Positions 18,228 to 29,543 of a DNA stretch of 64,000 nt are shown here, piece after piece; within the stretch, counting starts at the first letter, position 1; every line of letters begins with the position of its first letter. A model generated the notes under the pieces. That model searched no databases. It was given only the letters and a program-made list of their open reading frames with translations, and was not told the DNA's origin. Location: the NCBI RefSeq assembly GCF_019599505.1, contig NZ_RKLT01000001.1, positions 1,214,590 through 1,278,589 on the forward strand, in the 5' to 3' direction. Position numbers and translations under genes: made by a program. The DNA is from Haloarcula nitratireducens. GTDB lineage: Archaea; Halobacteriota; Halobacteria; Halobacteriales; Haloarculaceae.

Positions 18228-18767
18228 ATGCGTCCCGCGAACGCACATCGATTCGCCCCCGCCGCCCCCGACGAGGAGTACGTCTTCGGTTCCTGTACGC
18301 CGGGCTGGCACAGCGCTGCGAGCCACGGCGCCGCCCTCGCCGACTGGATCTCGACGATGCGCGAGAACGGCGTCGAGCGCGTCTGCTGTCTCCTCCCCGG
18401 CAGGCAACTCGACGAGAGCGGTGCGAACCTCGACCGCTACCGCGAGGCCTTCGGCGAGTCGAACGTCCTCCACGCGCCGGTCCCCGACCACCGACTCGTC
18501 CCCGAGTCGCTCCTCCACGAGGAGATCCTCCCGTTCCTCGCCGCGGCGCGCGACGACGAGGCCCGCGTCGTCGTCCACTGTCTCGCCGGGATCGGCCGCA
18601 CCGGGCAGGTGCTGGCCGCGTGGCTCGTCTACAACCGGGATTACGGCCCCGACAGAGCGATCGAGACGGTCGAAGAGATGGGGCGGGACGCCCGGGACGC
18701 CGTCGTAACTGAGAACGCGACCGACGCGGAGCTGGTCGACCTGCTGGGGTCCGTCGCGCGGCGCTGA
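18228..18767 (+). CDS. Dual-specificity/tyrosine phosphatase-like protein
   Basis: A 179-residue cytosolic protein with the Cys-based phosphatase signature HCLAGIGRTG, catalytic Cys118 and Arg124, and a plausible general acid Asp in PVPDHRL (about 84-90). Size and layout fit the archaeal dual-specificity phosphatases. It could dephosphorylate proteins or small phosphoesters; the substrate is not visible. It lies 74 bp upstream of the HD hydrolase gene on the same strand, and a shared transcript is possible. Confidence 0.88.
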   Translation: MRPANAHRFAPAAPDEEYVFGSCTPGWHSAASHGAALADWISTMRENGVERVCCLLPGRQLDESGANLDRYREAFGESNVLHAPVPDHRLVPESLLHEEILPFLAAARDDEARVVVHCLAGIGRTGQVLAAWLVYNRDYGPDRAIETVEEMGRDARDAVVTENATDAELVDLLGSVARR

Positions 18768-18841
18768 TTCGGGGAACTCTCGGCGAACACCTGTCCTCGC
18801 GTGCAGTACCGTTTTGCCGGGGGCCGGCATATACGGCCGTA

Positions 18842-20065
18842 ATGACCACCATCAAGGACAGCGTCCACGACCACATCGCGGTCGAGGGCGTCGCCGAGGC
18901 GCTGCTGGAGACGCCGCCGGTCCAGCGGCTCCGCCGCGTCAAGCAACTCGGCACGGTGACGCTGGTCTACCCCTCCGCCAACCACACTCGCTTCGAGCAC
19001 TCTCTCGGCGTCTACTACCTGGCCGCCCGGGCGCTCTCGCATCTCGGCATCGAGGGCCAGCAGGCCGAGCGGGTCCGCGCCGCTACGCTCCTCCACGACG
19101 TGGGTCACTGCCCCTACAGCCACAACGTCGAGGAACTCGTCCACCGGAAGACCGGGAAGTACCACGACGACGTCCACGAGATCCTCGACACCGGCGAGGT
19201 GGCTCGCGTCCTCACCGAGCACGGGCTGAACCCGGACCGCGTCGCCGACCTCGTCGCGGGCGACGGCGAACTCGGACAGCTCGTCTCGGGCGAACTCGAC
19301 GTCGACCGGATGGACTACCTCGTCCGGGACGCCCACCACACCGGCGTCCCCTACGGCACCATCGACCACGAGCGACTGGTCCGGGAGCTGTCTTTCGTCG
19401 ACGGCGAACTCGTCCTGGACGAGGGGAACGTCCAGACGGCCGAATCGCTCCTGCTCGCCCGGGCGCTGATGAACCCGACCGTCTATCAACACCACGTCGC
19501 CCGCATCGCCAAGTCGATGCTCCGGCGCGGGACCGAGCGGTTGCTGACCGCGACGAACGCGACGGCGTCGGACCTGCGCCGCTGGGACGACGCCGATCTG
19601 CTCGTCCGCCTCCGTCGCTGCGACGAGACGGCCGAGTACGCCCGTCGCTTGAGCGAACGCGACCTCTACAAGCGAGCGGTCTGGGCCGAGCGGACCGCCG
19701 TCCCCGACGAACTGCTCGACGCCGACCACCGGGACGTGCGGGCGATGGAACACTCGATCGCCGACGAGGCCAACGTCGACCACGATTCGGTCGTCCTCGA
19801 CGTGCCGGCCGAACCGTCGATGACCGAGTCCAGCAGCCGCGTCCTCGTCAACGGCGAGATACGGCGGTTGAGCGACCAGTCGACGCTCGTCAACGCTATC
19901 CGGGCCGCCCAGCGCGATCAGTGGCGACTCGGCGTCTACGCGCCCGAAGCCGACAGCGACCGGGTCGGTGACGTAGCCATCCGCGAGCTCGGACTCGACC
20001 TCGACGGCGCTCGCGTTCGCGACGTCCGTCCCGGAATCCACGCGACCCTCGATGAGTTTAACTGA
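18842..20065 (+). CDS. HD-domain phosphohydrolase, SAMHD1/dNTPase-like
   Basis: A 407-residue protein beginning IKDSVHDHIAV and continuing PVQRLRRVKQLGTVTLVYP, the typical start of the SAMHD1/YdhJ HD family. Metal ligands are visible as His53 in RFEHSLGVYYLA, His85-Asp86 in LLHDVGHCPYSH, and the downstream Asp in DVDRMDYLVRDAHHTG. Relatives hydrolyse dNTPs or other nucleotides. The C-terminal 150 residues are conserved in haloarchaea but of unknown role. It is followed 21 bp later by the amidohydrolase gene, so the two are probably co-transcribed and may act in nucleotide clean-up. Confidence 0.9.
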   Translation: MTTIKDSVHDHIAVEGVAEALLETPPVQRLRRVKQLGTVTLVYPSANHTRFEHSLGVYYLAARALSHLGIEGQQAERVRAATLLHDVGHCPYSHNVEELVHRKTGKYHDDVHEILDTGEVARVLTEHGLNPDRVADLVAGDGELGQLVSGELDVDRMDYLVRDAHHTGVPYGTIDHERLVRELSFVDGELVLDEGNVQTAESLLLARALMNPTVYQHHVARIAKSMLRRGTERLLTATNATASDLRRWDDADLLVRLRRCDETAEYARRLSERDLYKRAVWAERTAVPDELLDADHRDVRAMEHSIADEANVDHDSVVLDVPAEPSMTESSSRVLVNGEIRRLSDQSTLVNAIRAAQRDQWRLGVYAPEADSDRVGDVAIRELGLDLDGARVRDVRPGIHATLDEFN

Positions 20066-20086
20066 CCGTCGCGTCGAGACTCGACC

Positions 20087-21124
20087 ATGATTATCGAGGG
20101 GACTATCGTCAGGGGCCGGGAGTTCGAACCCGTCGAGGGGCGTGTCGTCGTCGAGAACGGCGAGATAGCCGCCGTCGAAGAAGACAGCGTCGAGAGCGAC
20201 GACATCGTCTGCCCGGCGTTCGTCAACGCCCACACACACATCGGCGACTCGATCGCCAAAGAGGCCGGCGAGGGGCTCTCGCTCGAAGAACTGGTCGCGC
20301 CCCCGGACGGCCTGAAACACCGCCTCCTCCGCGAGGCCGACCAGTCGGAACTCGTCGAGGCGATGGCGCACTCGCTTTCCTACATGGAGCAGTCGGGGAC
20401 CGGCGCGTTCGTCGAGTTCCGCGAGGGCGGCGTCGACGGCATCCGCGCCATCCGGGCCGCGCTCGCGGACTCGGACCTCGAAAGCGTGATCCTCGGCCGC
20501 GAGACGGTCGACGCGATGGAGATAGCCGACGGCTTCGGCGCGAGCGGTGCCAACGACGACGAGTTCGGTAACGAGCGACGGGCGACCCGCAGGGCCGGGA
20601 AGCTGTTCGGCATCCACGCCGGCGAGGTCGATAGCTCCGACATCAACGCGGCGCTGGATCTGGACCCGGACTTCCTGGTTCACATGGTCCACGCCGAGGA
20701 CCTCCACTTAGAACGGGTCGCCGACAGCGAGATCCCCGTCGCCGTCTGCCCGCGGTCGAACCTCGTCACCGACGTCGGCCTGCCGCCCGTCGAGGAACTG
20801 GCGAGGAGAACCACCGTCGCGCTGGGGACTGACAACGTCTTTCTCAACAGCCCCTCCATGTTCCGCGAGATGGCGTTCACCGCGAAGCTGTTCGACGTCT
20901 CGGCGCGGGACGTCCTCCGGATGGCGACGGTCAACGGGGCCGAACTCGCCGGGCTCGACTGCGGACTCGTCGAGGAGGGCCGCCCCGCGCGCTTGCTGGT
21001 CCTCGACGGCGACTCCGACAACCTCGCCGGCGCGCGGAACGCGATTCGGGCGGTCGTCCGTCGGGCTGGCACGTCGGACGTGAAGCGCGTCGTCTCGCCG
21101 GACCGAGACGATCCACGGAAGTAA
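20087..21124 (+). CDS. Amidohydrolase-superfamily protein
   Basis: A 345-residue metal-dependent hydrolase of the cytosine deaminase/ATZ-TRZ type. Metal ligands: HTH at 49-51 in FVNAHTHIG, His in FGIHAGE, His in VHMVHAED, and Asp in LGTDNVFLN. The N-terminal beta-sandwich residues (IVRGREFEPVEGRVVVENG) and the C-terminal return to that sandwich are present. The substrate could be a deaminated base, nucleoside or ring amide. The position next to an HD nucleotidase hints at nucleotide metabolism. Confidence 0.88.
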   Translation: MIIEGTIVRGREFEPVEGRVVVENGEIAAVEEDSVESDDIVCPAFVNAHTHIGDSIAKEAGEGLSLEELVAPPDGLKHRLLREADQSELVEAMAHSLSYMEQSGTGAFVEFREGGVDGIRAIRAALADSDLESVILGRETVDAMEIADGFGASGANDDEFGNERRATRRAGKLFGIHAGEVDSSDINAALDLDPDFLVHMVHAEDLHLERVADSEIPVAVCPRSNLVTDVGLPPVEELARRTTVALGTDNVFLNSPSMFREMAFTAKLFDVSARDVLRMATVNGAELAGLDCGLVEEGRPARLLVLDGDSDNLAGARNAIRAVVRRAGTSDVKRVVSPDRDDPRK

Positions 21125-21304
21125 TCGGCACAGTTCCGGTTCGCCGAGTGTCGCATCGCCGCCCCTCACGGTCTACTCAGACACGCCGTCGAAGACGATA
21201 CCGCGTAGTTCGCCGACAGAAGGACGCCGGGTCGCGAAAGCGGCCGACTCTCACGGTCCCGGTACGCAGTACGCTTTTACTCTCCGCTGTGCAAGGTCCG
21301 AGCG

Positions 21305-21691
21305 ATGTCCGCCACCGACCGCGCACTCGGCACGCCGGGCCGCCTGCTGCTCGGCGGCGTCGCCCTCTTCGTCGGTCTCACCGTCGCTGCCGCCCTGTTG
21401 GCCCTGTTGCAGAATCTCGTCGCGGTACTTCTGGGCCTGCTCGTCACCGGTTTGCTCGTCGCCGGCGTCGGCTACGCGCTGTACTGGGCCGCTTCGACGA
21501 TTCTCGGTAGCGGCGAGAGTGAAGACGAGGCCACCGAGTTCTCGCCGGCGACTACGACCGCCGGCTCACAGGACGAGGTCGACCGCGCCGCGGAGCGATA
21601 CACGAACGGCGAACTCACCGAATCGGAGTTCGAGCGCGAACTGGAAGCGGTGATGGCCGACGACGACGAACTGGAGTCGGAGCCGAACTGA
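21305..21691 (+). CDS. Two-helix membrane protein with SHOCT domain
   Basis: A 128-residue protein. Two membrane helices occupy about 12-33 and 36-58, with short polar ends. The C-terminal region has the SHOCT pattern (RYTNGELTESEFERELEAVM, near 98-117), a short oligomerisation-type helical motif. An acidic linker joins the parts. Such proteins are frequent in haloarchaea with unknown role, perhaps organising membrane complexes. It has its own promoter region and lies 62 bp before uspA. Confidence 0.78.
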   Translation: MSATDRALGTPGRLLLGGVALFVGLTVAAALLALLQNLVAVLLGLLVTGLLVAGVGYALYWAASTILGSGESEDEATEFSPATTTAGSQDEVDRAAERYTNGELTESEFERELEAVMADDDELESEPN

Positions 21692-21753
21692 TCGGTGCTG
21701 TCGTGTGTTATCACGCACCAAATAACTAAGCCGGTCGCCGACCAACTACCGGC

Positions 21754-22230
21754 ATGTACGACCGGATTCTAGTCCCGACGGACGGGTCGGCGGGAATGGG
21801 CGGTGTCGTGCGCCACGCCGTCGAACTGGCGGCGTTCCACGACGCCGAGATTCACGGTCTCTACGTCGTCGAGACCGGCCGGTACAGCACGCTCCCGGTG
21901 AAGACGGGCTGGGAGAACCTCACCGAGATGCTGCGCGAGGAGGGGGAGACTGCCCTGGACGACCTCCGAGAGCGGACCGGCGACGTGGCCGTCGAGACGG
22001 TCACGAGAGACGGCGTCCCGAGCACCGCCATCGTCGAGTACGCCCTCGACGCCGACTGCGACGCCATCGTGATGGGGACCCACGGTCGCGGCGGCATCGA
22101 CCGCCTCTTGCTCGGGAGCGTCGCCGAGCGGGTCGTCCGCGCGTCGCCGGTCCCGGTGACGACGGTGCCGGTGAGCGACCACGAGATGACGGCCCCGACC
22201 GACGAGACAGAGGCCCGAGCGCCGGAGTGA
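21754..22230 (+). CDS. Universal stress protein (UspA family)
   Basis: A 158-residue single-domain USP with the opening MYDRILVPTDGS and the ATP-binding loop GTHGRGGIDRLLLGSVAE at about 108-125, so the nucleotide site looks intact. These proteins are cytosolic dimers implicated in stress physiology. The C-terminal 15 residues are acidic. It ends 16 bp before the convergent birA stop. The region just upstream (about 21720-21730, AATAACTAAG) is A/T-rich and suits a promoter. Confidence 0.93.
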   Translation: MYDRILVPTDGSAGMGGVVRHAVELAAFHDAEIHGLYVVETGRYSTLPVKTGWENLTEMLREEGETALDDLRERTGDVAVETVTRDGVPSTAIVEYALDADCDAIVMGTHGRGGIDRLLLGSVAERVVRASPVPVTTVPVSDHEMTAPTDETEARAPE

Positions 22231-22246
22231 TCGAAGCCGCCGCCGC

Positions 22247-23188
22247 TCACAGCGGTCGCAGGTGGTCGCAGTCCCCCGCCGAGACGGTCACGCGCTCGTC
22301 GCCGGTATCGACGACGAGTCCCCCCGGGAACTCGACGGCGACGGCCTCGCCCTCCACGACACCGTCCGGCGTCTCGACGCGGACTCGCTTGCCGAGCGTC
22401 GTCGCGTACTCCCGCCACTCGGCGACTGCCGTCTCCGGGTCCCGCCGTAACTCCTCGAACAGTTCGAGCAATCGCTGCGTGAACACGCGCCTGTCGACGG
22501 GATCGCCGAGTTCCGCCGAGAGGCTCGTCGGGTTCGCCTCGGCGGGCAGGTCCTCGGGATCGACGTTCGCGTTGACGCCGATGCCGACGATTATCCACGA
22601 GGCGCGGTCCGCCTCTCCCTCCATCTCGGTGAGGATACCGACGAGTTTCCGCTCGTCCCCGTCGCTCTCGACGAGGACGTCGTTGGGCCACTTGATGCCC
22701 GCGTCGACGCCGACCTCGCGGGCCGCCCGCGCCGCGGCGACGGAGGCCGCCAGCGTGAACGCCGGGGCCTGTGCCATCGGTACGTCCGGTCGGAAGAGGA
22801 TAGAGAGCCAGACGCCGCCGCTCGGCGAGGACCACTCCCGGTCGAGTCGCCCCCGACCGCCGGTCTGCTCGTCGGCGAGGACGACGACGTCCTCGGCCCC
22901 CGCCGCCGCGAGGTCCCGCGCCCGTGCGTTCGTACTCGGGATGCTGTCGTGATACTCCACCTCGAAGGGCGCGTCGAGACCGTATTCGACGGCCTCGCCG
23001 CCGAACTCCGGCACTGCGGCCAGCGAGTAGCCCGCGTCGTCGCTGGCGATATCGAATCCCGCCTCGCGGAGCGCCTCGACGTGCTTCCAGACCGCCGACC
23101 GCGAGATGTCGAGTTCCTCGGCGAGTTCGGGACCCGAAACCGGCCCGTCCGAGAGCGCGTCGAGCACTCGGTGTCGCGTTTCGTTCAT
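22247..23188 (-). CDS. birA: Biotin--protein ligase with N-terminal HTH
   Basis: A 313-residue enzyme that activates biotin to biotinyl-AMP and attaches it to carboxylase carrier domains. Residues 1-58 form a winged helix (SGPELAEELDISRSAVWKH). The catalytic domain has the biotinyl-adenylate loop EQTGGRGRLDREW and KWPNDVLV with the catalytic Lys. A C-terminal SH3-like domain ends the protein. As in E. coli BirA, the HTH suggests it may also repress biotin genes. I moved the start from 23215 to the ATG at 23188 because MNETRHRVLDALS is the natural domain start. The substrate, the EAMKMEN carrier in pccA, is 2.4 kb away. Confidence 0.94.
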   Translation of the reverse strand: MNETRHRVLDALSDGPVSGPELAEELDISRSAVWKHVEALREAGFDIASDDAGYSLAAVPEFGGEAVEYGLDAPFEVEYHDSIPSTNARARDLAAAGAEDVVVLADEQTGGRGRLDREWSSPSGGVWLSILFRPDVPMAQAPAFTLAASVAAARAAREVGVDAGIKWPNDVLVESDGDERKLVGILTEMEGEADRASWIIVGIGVNANVDPEDLPAEANPTSLSAELGDPVDRRVFTQRLLELFEELRRDPETAVAEWREYATTLGKRVRVETPDGVVEGEAVAVEFPGGLVVDTGDERVTVSAGDCDHLRPL

Positions 23189-23495
23189 ACCCGGCGTAGC
23201 GCGGCGAGGGTACAAAGCAGTTGGCAGAGTTGGGCGGCTGCCGCTGCAGCGGGAATATCTTTCCGGGTTCGTTGAAACCCTCCGCAGAGGATATATCCTG
23301 ACTCGACGTGGTCAGTGCAGGGACCATAGTTAGCATGTGTATCACGGTTCAATTTTTCAAAAACCAGTTCCCGTCGGGGAATAGACGGTGGTCTTGGCGT
23401 AGTAATCCTCTAGACGTGTCTCGTCGGGATCTATACCGAAGATTTGGTCGTTATTTCTCCCGACTTCTATTCAGTACCGAGCCACGATCACCGGA
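23189..23495. other. Lower-GC intergenic stretch without a supported gene
   Basis: About 307 bp between birA and the SDR gene, with noticeably more A/T than its surroundings (for example the run around 23343-23360). Possible frames here lack protein character. It should contain the birA promoter on the minus strand; an A/T-rich element GAATATCTTTCC lies at 23252-23263. I see no RNA gene, repeat array or terminator. Confidence 0.5.
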
Positions 23496-24254
23496 TTATA
23501 ACTCCTGTTGAGTCGGTCGAATCAGCAGTTCGTTGACGTCGACATGGCCCGGCTGGCCGACCGCGTAGGTAATAGACCGGGCGATATCCTCGGGCGTGAG
23601 AGCGTCCATCGACTCTAGCATCTGCTGGGTCTGTTCGCGCTGTTCGTCCTCCGGGATGTGGTCCGCAAGTTCGGTGTCGACGAAACCTGGCTCGATGCGG
23701 GTCACTCGGATATCGTTCTCGCCAGTAACCTCTTTCCGAAGGCCTCGAGAGAAACCGTTGACGCCAAATTTCGTCGCGCTGTAGGCGCTCGAACCGGGGA
23801 ATGACTTCCGGCCGGCGACAGAGGAGATATTCACGACGTGTCCGGACCCCTGCTGCTGCATTATCGGCAGGACCGCGTGGGTGACGGCCATCAGCCCGCT
23901 GAGGTTCACGTCGACCATCTGCTGGAAGTTGTCCGTGTCCGCGGATTCGACCTGTTCAAGTAGCATTACGCCGGCATTGTTGACGAGAATGTCGATGCGG
24001 CCGAACTCGTCGTGTGTCCGGTCGACTAATTCCTTGACCTCGTCCTCGTCGGTGACGTCCGTCGGAACGACGAGCGCATCGCCGCCAGATGATTCGATCC
24101 GGTCGGCTAACTGTGCAAGTTCGTCCTCGCGACGGGCCGCGAGCGCGACATTGACTCCTTCCTCTGCCAGCGACTCTGCCGTCGCCTCGCCGATACCAGA
24201 GGATGCACCGGTGATGAGAGCGACCTTTCCGTCGATGTCTTCAATTAGGCTCAT
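23496..24254 (-). CDS. Short-chain dehydrogenase/reductase
   Basis: A 252-residue classical SDR. The NAD(P)-binding motif TGASSGIGEATAE is near residues 14-26, NNAG near 89-92, the catalytic Ser in ISSVAG (about 141-146), and the Tyr/Lys pair in SAYSATK (about 154-160). Arg-rich sequence AARREDEL after the second strand suggests NADP(H) preference. The ATG at 24254 is preferred because a TATA-like CTTATTTG lies about 30 nt upstream. Its DNA is less GC-biased than its neighbours and its flanks are A/T-rich, so it may be a later arrival. The substrate is unknown. Confidence 0.93.
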   Translation of the reverse strand: MSLIEDIDGKVALITGASSGIGEATAESLAEEGVNVALAARREDELAQLADRIESSGGDALVVPTDVTDEDEVKELVDRTHDEFGRIDILVNNAGVMLLEQVESADTDNFQQMVDVNLSGLMAVTHAVLPIMQQQGSGHVVNISSVAGRKSFPGSSAYSATKFGVNGFSRGLRKEVTGENDIRVTRIEPGFVDTELADHIPEDEQREQTQQMLESMDALTPEDIARSITYAVGQPGHVDVNELLIRPTQQEL

Positions 24255-24896
24255 TGTACACTCCGCATAACGGGGTGACAAATAAGGGGCACCGGGTGAG
24301 AGAAACACTGTCCGGTACTGTCGCTTCAGGCAGTCTCCACCCCATAGTGATGCTTACTTGTCTACTGAGGTTACGTGTCGAAACCGGTAGACGTATTTAT
24401 ACCATTGGGTGCTGTGCACCGGTTCTGCGCGGATACACGGACGAGAACGAAGATTCTTGTACAGCCTGTATAGATGGTCATCCCATTGCAAGACTCGCTC
24501 TCTCCATTCAGCACAGCACTCTGAACACCACTGCGTTCTGAGAAGGTGGCCAGCGGTCAATACGCACACCTAACTAACGGTTATTTCACATGAAAGAATA
24601 TCTGAAGAATAGAGTTTCAACAAAGCCTCTTTTCCCGAAAGTCCCTCGCGCTCGTGGCCTGCACATCGCTGTGCGGCCTGCGGCCGTGGTTGCACCGGTT
24701 CGGCTCACGAGCGCTCGGACCCTTGCGATCTCCTAACCCCGTGGTGGCCGACCAGTCGGCTTTCGCGTAACTAAAGGCATAATCATTGCACAGAGTAGGA
24801 GCGGTGCGGGAGCGGCGAGCAGCAGCATACCGCGAGCGCCGATGGCGCTCGCGGTTTCACTCCGAGCGCGGCGGACGCCGCGCTCGGCCTTCTTAT
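24255..24896. other. A/T-richer intergenic region with remnant-like palindromes, no gene called
   Basis: Nearly 650 bp without a credible gene. The left part (24255-24620) is A/T-rich by local standards; its longest frames are rich in Cys, Trp and Arg and do not look haloarchaeal. The right part contains an inverted repeat with 9-bp arms (24648-24656 GCGCTCGTG against 24706-24714 CACGAGCGC) and leads into three strong hairpins. The SDR promoter (TATA-like, about 24282-24290) is at its left end. It may be a decayed mobile element, but I see no transposase remnant. Confidence 0.45.
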
Positions 24897-24947
24897 ACTA
24901 AATTTTTGCGAACGGGGGTCGCCGCAGCGACCCCCTGAAGTAAAAAT

Positions 24948-24952
<5 letters not shown>
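24830..24952. repeat. Cluster of three perfect hairpins at the 3' end of pccA
   Basis: Three palindromes lie in a row. Hairpin A is at 24830-24854 (11-bp arms CCGCGAGCGCC, 3-nt loop). Hairpin B is at 24862-24887 (12-bp arms CCGAGCGCGGCG, 2-nt centre). Hairpin C is at 24897-24952, with inner 9-bp arms GGGGGTCGC and outer 11-bp arms ACTAAATTTTT and AAAAATTTAGT. The outer arm of C includes the TAA stop of pccA. They could end transcription, protect the carboxylase mRNA 3' end, or be repetitive extragenic elements. Confidence 0.8.
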
Positions 24953-26798
<1,846 letters not shown>

Positions 26799-26943
26799 TA
26801 CCCGTAGTCACCTCATAAAACCACCCGGAGATTAGAGGCGAAGATAGCGATCAGTATCGCGCTGGTGGGAACGACGGACGAGCGTCGTAGCTGGCGGCGA
26901 CAGGCGAACGAACGACTCGTCGACTGCCGTTCGAGTGCGGAGC

Positions 26944-27243
26944 CTACATCCGGTCGGTGCGTCCCGCCGCGCTCCAGGGGTCCGTCGGGGACTCCTGGCG
27001 GACGCGGACGTGTCGCTTCTGCGTGGCGTCGATGCGGCCCGAGAAGGACCACTCCTTGCCGTCCCAGGTTTCTTCCGAGCCAGCGGCAGCAGCGGCCGCC
27101 GCGGCGGCCCGCTGTCGGTCGGTGAGATGCGCGCCGATGGCGACGGCGATGGCCGCCGCCTCGTCGGCCGACGCGTCGGGAACCTGCCTCGCTATCTCGG
27201 CGACCAGTTCGGCGTCCGTCGTCTCGTCGGTGTTTGCAGCCAT
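26944..27243 (-). CDS. pccX: Small third subunit of acyl-CoA carboxylase (PccX-like)
   Basis: A 99-residue protein between pccB and pccA. Its N-terminal helix ([19 protein letters not shown]) and Ala-rich stretch ([18 protein letters not shown]) are followed by [17 protein letters not shown], a typical end of the haloarchaeal PccX/epsilon-like subunits. In Haloferax mediterranei such a third subunit is required for propionyl-CoA carboxylase activity. Its start is one base from the pccB stop. A 145-bp gap separates it from pccA. Confidence 0.82.
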   Translation of the reverse strand: MAANTDETTDAELVAEIARQVPDASADEAAAIAVAIGAHLTDRQRAAAAAAAAAGSEETWDGKEWSFSGRIDATQKRHVRVRQESPTDPWSAAGRTDRM

Positions 27244-27244
27244 G

Positions 27245-28795
27245 TTACAGCGGGATGTTTCCGTGTTTGCGGTCGGGTTGGTCTTTGCGCTTGCCCCGGA
27301 GCAGGTCTAAGTCGTCGATGAGGCGCTTGCGCGTGTCCTTCGGTTCGAGGACGTCGTCGACGAACCCGCGTTCGGCGGCGGTGTAGGGATTGGCGAAGGC
27401 GTCGCGGTACTCGTCGATGAGTTGCTGGCGGCGGGCCTCCACGTCCTCGGCGGCTTCGAGTTCGTCGTCGTAGAGGACGTTCACCGCGCCCTGTGGTCCC
27501 ATCACGGCGATCTCGGCAGTGGGCCACGCGTAATTTACGTCCGCGCCGATGTGTTTCGAGGCCATCACGTCGTACGCGCCGCCGTAGGCCTTCCGCGTGA
27601 TGACGGTCAGCAGCGGCACCGTCGCCTCGCTGTAGGCGTACAGCAGTTTCGCGCCGTGGTTGATGATGGCGTTCCGTTCCTGGTCTTTCCCGGGCATGAA
27701 CCCCGGCACGTCGACGAACGTGACGATGGGGATGTTGAACGCGTCACAGAAGCGGACGAAGCGGGCCGCCTTCCGCGAGGCGTCGATGTCGAGCGTCCCG
27801 GCGTTGACCCGCGGCTGGTTGCCGACGACGCCGACCGAGTGGCCGTCGAGGCGGGCGAACCCGGTGACGATGTTGCGGGCGAACTTCTCGGCAACCTCGA
27901 AGAAGGAGTCCCGGTCGAGGACGCCGTCGACGACCGAGACCATGTCGTAGGGCTTCTGGGGCTGGTCGGGCACCGTCTCGACGAGCGACTCGTCCCGGCG
28001 CTCGGGGTCGTCCCACGGGTCGACGCTCGGCGGGTCGGCGACGTTGTTCTGCGGGAGGAAAGAGAGCAGATAGCGGATGTCGTCCATCGCCGCCTTCTCG
28101 TCGGCGGCGGTGAAGTGGGCGACGCCGGACTCACTGGCGTGGGTCTTCGCCCCGCCCAGTTCGTCGAAGCCGACCTCCTCGCCCGTGACCGTCTCGATGA
28201 CGTCCGGTCCCGTGATGAACATGTGGCTCGTCTCCTCGACCATGTAGACGAAGTCCGTGATGGCCGGCGAGTAGACCGCACCGCCGGCGCACGGCCCCAT
28301 GATGGCCGAAATCTGCGGGACGACGCCGCTTGCCTGCTGGTTGCGGTGGAAGATGTCGGCGTAGCCGGCCAGCGAGTCGATACCCTCCTGGATCCGCGCG
28401 CCCGCCGAGTCGTTCAGCCCGATGATGGGCGCGCCGTTCTCGATGGCCTTGTCCATCACCTTACAGACCTTCTGGGCGAACGCCTCGCCCAGCGACCCGC
28501 CGAAGACGGTGAAATCGTGAGCGAAGACGTACACGCGCTCGCCGTTGACCTCGCCGTAGCCGACGACGACGCCGTCGCCGGGGGCGCGCTTCTCGTCCAT
28601 GTCGAAGTTGGTCGAGCGGTGCTCTCGTAACGTATCGATCTCGACGAAGGTGTCGTCGTCGAGGAAGTAGTCGATCCGCTCGCGGGCGGTGAGTTTCCCC
28701 CGATCGTGTTGGGCCTCGATGCGCTCTTCGCCGCCGCCCCGTTCGGCCTCCGCTTTCCGTTCGCGGAGGTCCTCGACGCGGTCATCGTGACTCAC
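27245..28795 (-). CDS. pccB: Acyl-CoA carboxylase carboxyltransferase subunit (PccB), GTG start
   Basis: A 516-residue carboxyltransferase moving CO2 from carboxybiotin to propionyl- or acetyl-CoA. The N-terminal half has [15 protein letters not shown] and the oxyanion segment [11 protein letters not shown]; the C-terminal half has [13 protein letters not shown] and [13 protein letters not shown]. The product, methylmalonyl-CoA, feeds central metabolism. No ATG fits: the frame extends to 29362 but its upstream part is antisense to the next gene. The GTG at 28795 (giving M-S-H-D-D-R-V-E-D) is the natural start. It is first in the pccB-pccX-pccA unit. Confidence 0.94.
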   Translation of the reverse strand: MSHDDRVEDLRERKAEAERGGGEERIEAQHDRGKLTARERIDYFLDDDTFVEIDTLREHRSTNFDMDEKRAPGDGVVVGYGEVNGERVYVFAHDFTVFGGSLGEAFAQKVCKVMDKAIENGAPIIGLNDSAGARIQEGIDSLAGYADIFHRNQQASGVVPQISAIMGPCAGGAVYSPAITDFVYMVEETSHMFITGPDVIETVTGEEVGFDELGGAKTHASESGVAHFTAADEKAAMDDIRYLLSFLPQNNVADPPSVDPWDDPERRDESLVETVPDQPQKPYDMVSVVDGVLDRDSFFEVAEKFARNIVTGFARLDGHSVGVVGNQPRVNAGTLDIDASRKAARFVRFCDAFNIPIVTFVDVPGFMPGKDQERNAIINHGAKLLYAYSEATVPLLTVITRKAYGGAYDVMASKHIGADVNYAWPTAEIAVMGPQGAVNVLYDDELEAAEDVEARRQQLIDEYRDAFANPYTAAERGFVDDVLEPKDTRKRLIDDLDLLRGKRKDQPDRKHGNIPL

Positions 28796-28918
28796 GCGAC
28801 ACCACGGCTCCCGGGCTCGAACATATCCGTCCCGTCGAGCGCATCCGAGAAAAACATTGCCCGAGGGCTCCCGTCGGAGACCGTCGGAGTTTTGCCACAC
28901 TGATGCATCAGACCGCCC

Positions 28919-29542
28919 GTGAAGAACATCACGGCTACGCAGCGCAACCCCTTCGGCTTCGACCCGCCGTGTGAACCGTTCGTCCCGGGATACGGCGACG
29001 CGAACGCCGATTTCCACGTCATCGGCGACCACCCCGGCGTCCACGGGGGAAGCGAGACCGGCGTCCCCTTCACCGGCACACCGTCCGCCGAACGACTCCA
29101 GCAAGCGCTGGTCGAGGCCGGCCTCCTGCGAGAGGCCGGAACGCCGCCCGTCGTCGAGAAGACGTACCTCTCGTATCTGTACATGTGCGGCGACCGGGAG
29201 CCGACCGAGCGGGACTACGACGACCACGAACCGATGTTCGACACCGAGGTCAGGGCGATCACCTCTCACGTCCTCCTGCCGGTCGGCGAGCGCGCGACGA
29301 AACACGTCTTCGCCAACATGACCCCCCGGCGGGCCGACGAGGTAGAGATGGACGAACTGCACGGCACGGAGGTCAGAGGCAGCGGCTGGCTCGTCTATCC
29401 CATCAAGGACCCCGCCGAGTGGGTCGACACCGACGAGGAGCGACTGGTGGCGGCACTGAAGGCGCTCTTACAGACCGACTACCGACAGGAGGCCGAACTC
29501 GGCCGGTTCCTCCCGGGCGACGAGGTCTGGCGCGTCCGGTGA
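28919..29542 (+). CDS. Uracil-DNA glycosylase superfamily protein, GTG start
   Basis: A 207-residue protein, divergent from pccB. The motif [19 protein letters not shown] near residues 37-55 resembles the uracil-DNA glycosylase water-activating and phosphate loop (the GxxPG-type signature), and [17 protein letters not shown] and [10 protein letters not shown] fit the later motifs of this fold. There are few cysteines and no clear four-Cys Fe-S pattern of family 4, so enzyme class and substrate are uncertain. The frame opens with GTG at 28919; no in-frame ATG lies nearby. Confidence 0.75.
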   Translation: MKNITATQRNPFGFDPPCEPFVPGYGDANADFHVIGDHPGVHGGSETGVPFTGTPSAERLQQALVEAGLLREAGTPPVVEKTYLSYLYMCGDREPTERDYDDHEPMFDTEVRAITSHVLLPVGERATKHVFANMTPRRADEVEMDELHGTEVRGSGWLVYPIKDPAEWVDTDEERLVAALKALLQTDYRQEAELGRFLPGDEVWRVR

Positions 29543-29543
29543 G

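Noticed and set aside
18641..20707. 688-codon minus-strand frame opposite the HD and amidohydrolase genes
   Set aside because: Antisense shadow of two well-supported genes; its composition (Val/Arg/Asp-rich, no motifs) is typical of frames opposite GC-biased coding DNA.
23308..23511. 67-codon plus-strand frame between birA and SDR
   Set aside because: No homology-like features, overlaps the SDR 3' end, A/T-rich composition unlike local coding DNA.
24254..24569. Frames of 95 (plus) and 71 (minus) codons in the intergenic patch
   Set aside because: Unusual Cys/Trp content, no acidic bias, no motif, and they overlap the SDR promoter region.
28796..29362. Upstream extension of the pccB frame
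   Set aside because: Antisense to the UDG-like gene; PccB family proteins start at the GTG at 28795.
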